Of a DNA stretch of 64,000 nt, positions 57,700 through 64,000 are shown in pieces. The first letter of the stretch is position 1; every line of letters starts with the position of its first letter. The stretch spans positions 30,397,945 through 30,461,944 of the forward strand of contig NC_091165.1 of the NCBI RefSeq assembly GCF_040958095.1, in the 5' to 3' direction. The position numbers and the translations under genes were made by a program. The stretch comes from Procambarus clarkii (Eukaryota; Arthropoda; Malacostraca; Decapoda; Cambaridae). Under the pieces are notes generated by a model that was not told the DNA's origin, did no database searches, and saw nothing but the letters and a program-made list of their open reading frames with translations.

Positions 57700-58969
57700 T
57701 GCGTAAAAGACACCTTTGCATAGGAAGCACCCATATTTTACAAGGATATTTTGTGGCCAAAAAATTATTTTAGTATGTTTCATCATACATTTATTGAAAG
57801 ATATTTTAAAGTGGATTTTGTACCCCAACTCTTACCTCTTCTAAGATCAGCTGTTTAGCTGTTTATATTTTGGGCAAGAGAATTCCTATACAGGATGTGA
57901 AACTTGTATTTCTGGATGTGATGTTTTGTGTTGACGCATCAGGCCACCGCACTGCCCGCATCCAGTGGTGGCGCACCATCACAGCGCTCTGGATTTGTTG
58001 TCATTCACTCATTGCAAATGGTTCATAAGCAGATGAAAGTTTAACATTCCTTTCAAATTTCTAGGAGCATTTTTCCTTTCTAGAGGTTCAACGACAGTAG
58101 AGCTTCAAGTTTGTGTCAAGAGGCAGCACTGGGGGGGGGGGGGGGAGGGTTGAGGTGCAACCCACTGGTCATCTGACAGTGAGGAGCTGTGTAGATGAGC
58201 TCGGGTGGCCAAGTCCTGGTCTAGTGTAGCAGTGACAACACCTCCTGGGAAGAAGCGGTTGTACTACATGTTTACAGCAGAAGAGAAGTGGACCAGTAAC
58301 CCAGTGTGAGGACAGGCAACATTTGCTGCCTCCTAGCTGACCAAGAGTGTAACTCTGGTAGGGAGCAGCCTATCTGTTGAGGAGGAGACCAACCAAGCCA
58401 ACTACAGAGAGAGGAATCAAAGGAGAGGAGCCCTACTTCAGCATCGTAGAGTGCTGAAGTGAGCTACATTTTGCCACTATGTTCTACAGAGGCTACAGCT
58501 TCCAGGAGCGATTAAGGTAGATAAATTTGCCCACCCATTTCCCCTTTGTTGTTAGGAAATGTGTAATAAATGTTAAATGTATGAGGAAGAAATTATCTGG
58601 CCTCAGATGAGTACAGGTCATTGGAGACATTGAAAGTGATACTGGTGTGGCGGGCAAATCGGCCGAGTGAAGCCTAGTTTTCGTGTCTACAGGCACTTTA
58701 ATGGGAAGACATAGGAGTGGTCATCTCAACTTACTTCCCACGGGGGCAAGGCAGGGTTCAGGGAACTAAGTCACCTTAATCACCAATAGGTGACTAATGT
58801 GCTCCCCCCTAGGTGGACAGTGGCACCGAGGGAGGGGGAGCAAGACCCGAAGTGAGGAGTGCTAGAGTGCTGCGGCACTAGACGATGGCCATACGTCACG
58901 TACTCTAGAGGCTCTCATTCATCATAAAGACATGCCACAGTTTGGAATAGGAATGAACAGCAAAAATCA
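57700..58969. other. unclassified DNA
   Basis: No gene or named repeat recognised. A G run of about 15 lies at 58131-58146. Confidence 0.35.
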
Positions 58970-59425
58970 AATATTAGGGAAGCAATTGCACTAATTGCAA
59001 CAGACCTAGAAATGGTAACTGAATTTAATAGCTTCTTTTCATCAATTGGTGCTAACCTTGCCAGAAACCCAGACATGTTACTACATATCTCACCGGCAGT
59101 TATCCTAACCCTCAGACTGACTGCTTTTTAGCAGTCAGTCCGATAGATATTACTGTATATATATCCATAATTCACTCACTAGAGGATTCCTAGCAGATAT
59201 GTAGTAAAAGGCTTACACAGTTCCAATCTAAAGTGGCAGCAGGGAAGACCCTGTTAAGTATAGACCTGTATCATTTTGACAGGAAGGGTTCTAACATGAA
59301 TGAAAAAGTTTGACAAAACTGAGGGCAGTAATCAGTGGTAATGTATTGAGCTGGAGAAATGTCACGAGTGGAGCACCACAAGGTTCAGTTCTTGCACCGA
59401 TAATGTTCAATGTCTACAAAAACGA
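58970..59425 (+). mobile_element. LINE reverse-transcriptase relic
   Basis: Around 59355-59425 the plus strand reads VTSGAPQGSVLAPIMFNVY then NDL, a reverse-transcriptase box 4 region. Degraded flanks at 58970-59100 resemble the linker before the palm. The frames are broken. Confidence 0.55.
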
Positions 59426-59439
59426 CCTTTTGTTTTGCC

Positions 59440-59660
59440 GTTATTACACTATATACATAGGTCATATATAAGTTTCTGTATGTTTAGTTCACCATAACTG
59501 TACAACTAAGCTGATATGGTTAGTTCAAACTGACAGAGGTTGCCACACACAGCTGATGCTCCCTCCCTCACTGGTTCAAGGCCAGATGCATTAACATTCC
59601 TCCTTCAAGTATACTGTTTGTGGTGTTATTACACTATATACACACATTATATAGAAGTAT
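59440..59660 (-). repeat. inverted units of the 60-kb repeat
   Basis: GTTATTACACTATATACATA (59444) and GTGTTATTACACTATATACA (59622) are reverse complements of the units at 60.2-61.0 kb, including the CACCATAACTGTACAACTAAGC block. Confidence 0.6.
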
Positions 59661-59745
59661 CTACACTCAGAACACTATGAATGCCACTTCTTTTTCTAAA
59701 TTTCTCAAACCATCCCCTGCTCGCCTTAACCCTTAAAGTGCGCAT

Positions 59746-59805
59746 CACGTCATATGACGTGTTGGAAGTTGTTCCAGTCAACTGCGCATCACGTCATATG
59801 ACGTG
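59746..59805. promoter_or_regulatory. two copies of a 16-bp CRE-like palindrome
   Basis: CACGTCATATGACGTG at 59746-59761 and again at 59790-59805, within a 24-bp direct repeat spaced 44 bp. Each half holds TGACGT, the core bound by CREB/ATF-type factors. They lie just inside the MITE terminus, so they may serve transposase binding rather than host regulation. Confidence 0.4.
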
Positions 59806-60219
59806 TTAGAGTACTACGCAAGATTTAAACGGCCCGCGGATACACGGCGTTCACCACACCTTCATCAGGGCTCTTGTAAACAGACGCCATTTAAAAAAAA
59901 AATCATGGGCCAAACTCCCGGGTGTTAGGCCCTCAGTATTGAGTAAGCTACCAAGCCTGACGCACGCAGCATGAGCTAACAGCACTGTTGTTAAGCTTGT
60001 GACCACAGCATCGCCTAAAAATGCCATAATATACTTGTTCATGCTATTATGTAGCGATGATATTATTACAGAAGACCCCTGACTGATAAAACTGACCAGG
60101 GTTCTGATAATAGCAGGATTGTGGTGATATTTAGCGCTGTGCGCCATGGGGGGAGGAGTAATACTTTAAGAGGGAGGGTGGTGGCGATGTCTTTTGACTG
60201 TGTGTGGCCACCTTTAATT

Positions 60220-61030
60220 GACTGCACTCACCATACCAGCTTAGTGGTTCGCTATGGTGAACACAAATATAGATACTTATATATAACGTGTGTATAGAGG
60301 GTATAAACAGCAAGAGGAGAAGGTTGGGAGCCTCCATTTTGGTGAGGGCGGTGGCGTCGTGCAGACGACGCCACCGTGCAGACGACGGTGTTGTTTATTA
60401 CTTACCACGATGGTCTTTGGGCACCATACCAGTTTACTTGTACAAGTATGGTGAATAAAACAGGTAGATATTTATATATAATGTGTGTATATAGCGTAAT
60501 AACACCACAAACAGTATTGTTGGAGGAGAAATATTAGGGCGGCAGCCATCAGCTGTGTGAGGTCCAACGTCTTTGTGCCTATACTCACCATACAAGCTTA
60601 GATGTACAGTTATGGTGAACAAAACATGTAAATACTTATATATAACGTCTGTATATAAAAGCAAAAACAGTATGGTGGGTGGAGAATGGTGGCAAGTCAG
60701 GTGAGGTGAGGGAGGGAGGGAGTAGCAGCTAGTGGCGGGCTGCCACTGCCACTCAGCATGCCAACTTAGTGGTTCGTTATGGTGAACACGAATGTAGATA
60801 CTTATATATAACGTCTGTATATAGTGAATAAAAGCAAAAACAGCATTGTGGAAGGAGAATATGGGTGAGTCAGATGACTTGAGGGAGGGCGTGAGTGGCT
60901 GGCTGGTACACGGCGGTCACTCCTCGTTACTTTTTGACTCATAATAGCTACTTATTGGTTCGTTATGGTGAACAAAACATGCAGATACTTATATATAACC
61001 TGTGCTTATAGTGTAATAACCGACAAAGTA
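60220..61030 (+). repeat. diverged tandem units of about 165-195 bp
   Basis: Five units share GTTCGTTATGGTGAACA-like and ACTTATATATAACGTGTGTA-like blocks, starting near 60228, 60423, 60587, 60757 and 60944. Related single units lie near 8020 and 8660. Confidence 0.7.
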
Positions 61031-62152
61031 TTTGTTAACCGATTGATGAACGTAATTGAATCAACAATATGCACACCATATTTTTGAGTACAGCGATGAT
61101 TCACTCATTTTATTATATAAATATATCAAATTACACACTATTGAATAATATTACAGCAAAAAACTATGAAAAATCAATCAGAGACATTGAAATAATTAGG
61201 TAATTATCTCTCTGTGGCAACTCCGGCCTGACAGCTGGTGATCAACAGATCGCCTGGGACGCACGCCGAGTCAGCGCCTGTTTTTTGCCAGATTCCCCCG
61301 CCCTTTAGCGGGCAATATATGCCACTTACGATTTTTTTATTATTTTTCCCGTGATCAGTGAACACAAATTAATAAATTAGGAAGAAAAAATATTTTTTTT
61401 TTTTTTTCAAAATTACATGCGCCTGTGGGGAAGAAAGGATATTATACCCCTAGCATGTTAAGGGTTAAACTCTTTCGCATTTGCATCATTCGTTCCAGGA
61501 GTTTTCTTTAAAAGCTCTTCATGCAATTTCCTTGCTTTTTCATAAATGATGGTCTCTGAAACTATCACCCGTTAACTCCTTGCTGTGTATCCAAATTAAT
61601 AATAACTGTTCAACATCCTCAAGTGTTTGTGTTCTATGTTTCCTGATTGGGTAATACGCTTTTTGCCACTTTAGCACTCATAATTCTTAGCAAGTAAGGT
61701 GGATATCGTTGACTGAGATTTGTTGTACTGCCTAGCTAGTTCAACAACCCGCACACCATCTTCATATTTACGAATGATCTCTTGTTTCTGCTCTATGGTC
61801 ATCCTTACATGGGTTTTCATTTGTTGAACCTTACCACTGACTTTCTTGGGACCCATGGCGTGATATATAATAATCAGTTTTATGTTCAAAACGCAAAAAA
61901 AAAAATCCCCCACAAAAACGGAATTTTTTATAGGCGTGATCGTCACTCAGCGGGCAGCTGTAGTAAACTGTGGCAGGTCGGCCCACGCAACCACTAACCA
62001 TGCACTCGGTCGACCCAAATGTGTACCATCAAATATCGTTAGTCGACGACACGACCGTATGTCGAGTCGCATTTTTCAATCAAATTTACATCGTAACTCG
62101 AAATTATCACAAGTCGGGGCAATCGTAAGTCGAGGTGCCACTGTATATAGTA

Positions 62153-63580
62153 CAGTAGCACCTCAACTTACGATTGCCCCGACTTACGATAATTTCGAGT
62201 TACGTAAATTTGATCGAAAAATGCAACTCGACTTACGATAGTGTCGTTGACTAACAATATTTGTTGGTACATGTTTGGGTCGATCGAGCGCATGGTTCCC
62301 GGTCACGAGGGCCGACCTGCCTCAGTTTACTAGAGCTGCCCGCTTAGTGACGATCACGCCTATAAAAAATTGTGTTTTTGTGGGGGATTTTTTTTTTGTG
62401 TTTTGAACATAAAACTGATTATTTTATATCACGCCATGGGTCCCAAGAAAGTCAGTGGTAAGGTTCAACAAATGAAAACCCATGTAAGGATGACCATAGA
62501 GCAGAAACAAGAGATCATTCATAAATATGAAGATGGTGTGCGGGTTGTTGAACTAGCTAGGCAGTACAACAAATCTCAGTCAACGATATCCACCTTACTT
62601 GCTAAGAATTATGAGTGCTAAAGTGGCAAAAAGCGTATTACCCAATCACGAAACATAGAACACAAACACTTGAGGATGTTGAACAGTTATTATTAATTTG
62701 GATACACAGCAAGGAGTTAACGGGTGATAGTTTCAGAGACCATCATTTATGAAAAAGCAAGGAAATTGCATGAAGAGCTTTTAAAGAAAACTCCTGGAAC
62801 GAATGATGCAAATGCGAAAGAGTTTAAGGCGAGCAAGGAATGGTTTGAGAAATTTAGAAAAAGAAGTGGCATTCATAGTGTTGTGAGTGTTGTGTGTTGC
62901 GAGCTGGTGGAGGAACACAGCGAAGAACTGACCACCGAAAAACTTCACAAGGAACAGCAAAAAGAGACAGCTGAGGAAATTTCTTCAGGGGAGGAGGAGA
63001 CAGTACAGAATGTCCCTTCATCATTAATTAAGAAAATGTGTGCAGCATGGGAAGAATTGCAAACTTTTGCTGAAATGACTCACCCAAATCACTGTGCAGT
63101 AGGCCGTTGCCTGAACCTATTTAATGACACTGTGATGTCTCACTACAGACAAAAATTAAAACGTATGGAAAAACAAAAATCTATGGAAAGGTTTTTAGCG
63201 AAACAAACAAGCAGTGAATCACAAACAGGTCCTAGTGGTATGCAGGCAAAACGTAGAAGAGTGTACCCCAGAGAAGTCATCACTGCCTGATGTTGTAATG
63301 GAAGGGGACTCCCCTTCCAAACAATAACACCTCTTCTCCTCCCCTTCCTCATCATTTTCCATGCGCATCAAGAGTCCTCCATTAAGGTAAGATAGACATA
63401 TGTACTGTATTGTAGTTAGAGAAAAAAATTGTATTCAGTATAAAATGTATTTTCAAGTTAATAATTTTGAGGGTGGGGAACAGATTAATCCAATTCCCTT
63501 TATTTCTTATGGGAAAAATCGCTTCGACTTACGATACGTCTCTGGAAACGGATTACCATCGTAAATTGAGGGCCCCACTG
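62153..63580 (+). mobile_element. Tigger/pogo-like transposon, plus copy, DDE region deleted
   Basis: The terminal repeats are CAGTAGCACCTCAACTTACG (left) and CAGTGGGGCCCTCAATTTAC (right, read inward), with TA on both sides. Length is 1,428 bp. The coding relic inside lacks the catalytic core. It sits head to head with the minus copy, separated by 9 bp. Confidence 0.8.
62436..63290 (+). pseudogene. Tigger/pogo-like transposase relic without DDE domain
   Basis: The start ATG at 62436 begins MGPKKVSGKV. An HTH with YEDGVRVVELARQYNKSQST ends at a stop at 62621. After a frame change, 62724-63290 encodes the second (CENP-B type) DNA-binding segment (EKARKLHEELLKKTP, FKASKEWFEKFRKRSGIHSV), then jumps directly to the C-terminal tail (EEHSEELTTEKLHKEQQKET to KRRRVYPREVITA). 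The DDE catalytic domain that should lie between, about 200 residues, is absent around 62885. At most it could bind DNA. Host-domesticated use is unlikely given the frameshift. Confidence 0.75.
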
Positions 63581-63582
63581 TA

Positions 63583-64000
63583 CTTCGAATTTATGACATA
63601 TCTCGGAAGTTTTAATTAAGATTGCTTGGTATTCGTACTTGAATATGTGAAAGTTGTAGGTCAATATGTTTTGAAATGAAGTCAAGAAAAAATAGCCCCA
63701 CAAAAAACAAAATATCGGGATACGTTAGGGATAACTGTAAAACAGACACTGGGTTCCTCAACTGTTTAACAGTAGGTTAGACATATATATGAATGAGATT
63801 GGGTGATATAAATAGGAGCTGCCTCATATGGGCCAAGAGGCCTTCTGCAGTTACCTTCATCTTTATGTTCTTATAACGAAACATATATATTGCAGTAACT
63901 TTATTGCCCATATGCAAGTGATAAGGCTCTCATCTGGTCCTCATTCATCAATACAACCAAAATAGACAAAGAGAATAGTTTGAAATCTGGAAATAAATCG
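63583..64000 (+). mobile_element. fragment of the TTAA MITE family, with LINE tail inserted
   Basis: GCTTGGTATTCGTACTTGAA and GTGAAAGTTGTAGGTCAATA (63627-63670) match 9953-9995. TCATCAATACAACCAAAATA and GACAAAGAGAATAG (63945-63980) match 10115-10150. It is cut by the LINE tail at 63735-63873. It runs off the window. Confidence 0.6.
63735..63873 (+). mobile_element. LINE 3' tail
   Basis: Encodes YMNEIG-like terminal codons, then GGAGCTGCCTCATATGGGCC, GAGGCCTTCTGCAGTTACCT and a TTATGTTCTTAT end, the same family as 21366-21705. Confidence 0.65.

Larger units (their letters stand above)
59730..61464. mobile_element. piggyBac-like (TTAA) MITE inside the Tigger copy
   Basis: TTAA at 59726-59729 and 61465-61468. 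The left end CCCTTAAAGTGCGCATCACG and right end CCCTTAACATGCTAGGGGTA (read inward) match at 10 of the first 12 positions. Removing the element rejoins CTCGCCTTAAACTCTTTCGC, exactly the complement of the intact Tigger at 62810-62835. It shares sequence with 7398-10820. No transposase. Confidence 0.8.
59662..62143 (-). mobile_element. Tigger/pogo-like transposon, minus copy, split at TTAA
   Basis: The right terminus (read inward CAGTGGCACCTCGACTTACG) is at 62143. The minus strand encodes MGPKKVSGKVQQMKTHVRMT and YEDGVRVVELARQYNKSQST, a Pipsqueak/CENP-B-type HTH. The element is cut at 61465 and resumes at 59729 leftward (AATGCCACTTCTTTTTCTAA at 59680), so the DNA between is an insertion. Left of about 59662 it is lost. 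Confidence 0.75.

Overview
This is eukaryotic nuclear DNA from an invertebrate, most likely an arthropod and probably a decapod crustacean. The reasons are a spliced MED31 terminal exon with arthropod-like residues, single-ORF SENP8 and C2H2 zinc-finger genes, long AT-rich non-coding stretches, and a repeat load (DIRS elements, Penelope-like elements, tRNA-headed SINEs, TTAA-flanked MITEs, LINE tails) of the kind common in decapod genomes. The taxon is an inference from memory of repeat families, not from a search.

Only three host genes are firmly supported. (1) The last coding exon of MED31, the Mediator middle-module subunit, lies at 3941-4214 (+). (2) A complete intronless SENP8/NEDP1 deneddylase lies at 4340-4969 (+), only 125 nt after the MED31 stop codon. 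(3) A large C2H2 zinc-finger gene lies at 46721-48929 (-) and is intact except for one extra A in a homopolymer. Two short candidate terminal exons (694-896 + and 25343-25408 -) are only possible.

Nearly everything else is repeats. The left edge carries a Penelope-like element (GIY-YIG domain) with a hammerhead-like motif. The interval 7.15-11.16 kb is a three-level nest: a TTAA-flanked piggyBac-like MITE, holding a second one, holding a hAT-like foldback element with an 8-bp target duplication. The interval 12.5-16.8 kb has two LINE copies facing each other across a palindromic spacer. The interval 16.8-22.1 kb mixes SINEs, a Jockey-like reverse-transcriptase relic and LINE tails, one split by a 355-bp MITE. 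Regions 25.6-37.7 kb and 49.7-57.2 kb are runs of DIRS-type tyrosine-recombinase retrotransposons on the minus strand. Two of these (31345-37706 and 50866-56948) still have inverted terminal repeats and an internal complementary region, but their reading frames are broken.

The interval 39.05-43.01 kb is a G-rich minisatellite made of two related arrays (about 26-bp and 22-bp units), with an 820-bp higher-order duplication. The right edge (59.4-64 kb) has two head-to-head Tigger/pogo-like transposons that lack the DDE region. One of them was split at a TTAA site by a piggyBac-like MITE carrying a duplicated 16-bp CRE-like palindrome.

There is no operon-like gene system. The observations most worth a second look are the MED31-SENP8 arrangement, the insertion nests whose empty sites can be read, and the structured minisatellite.
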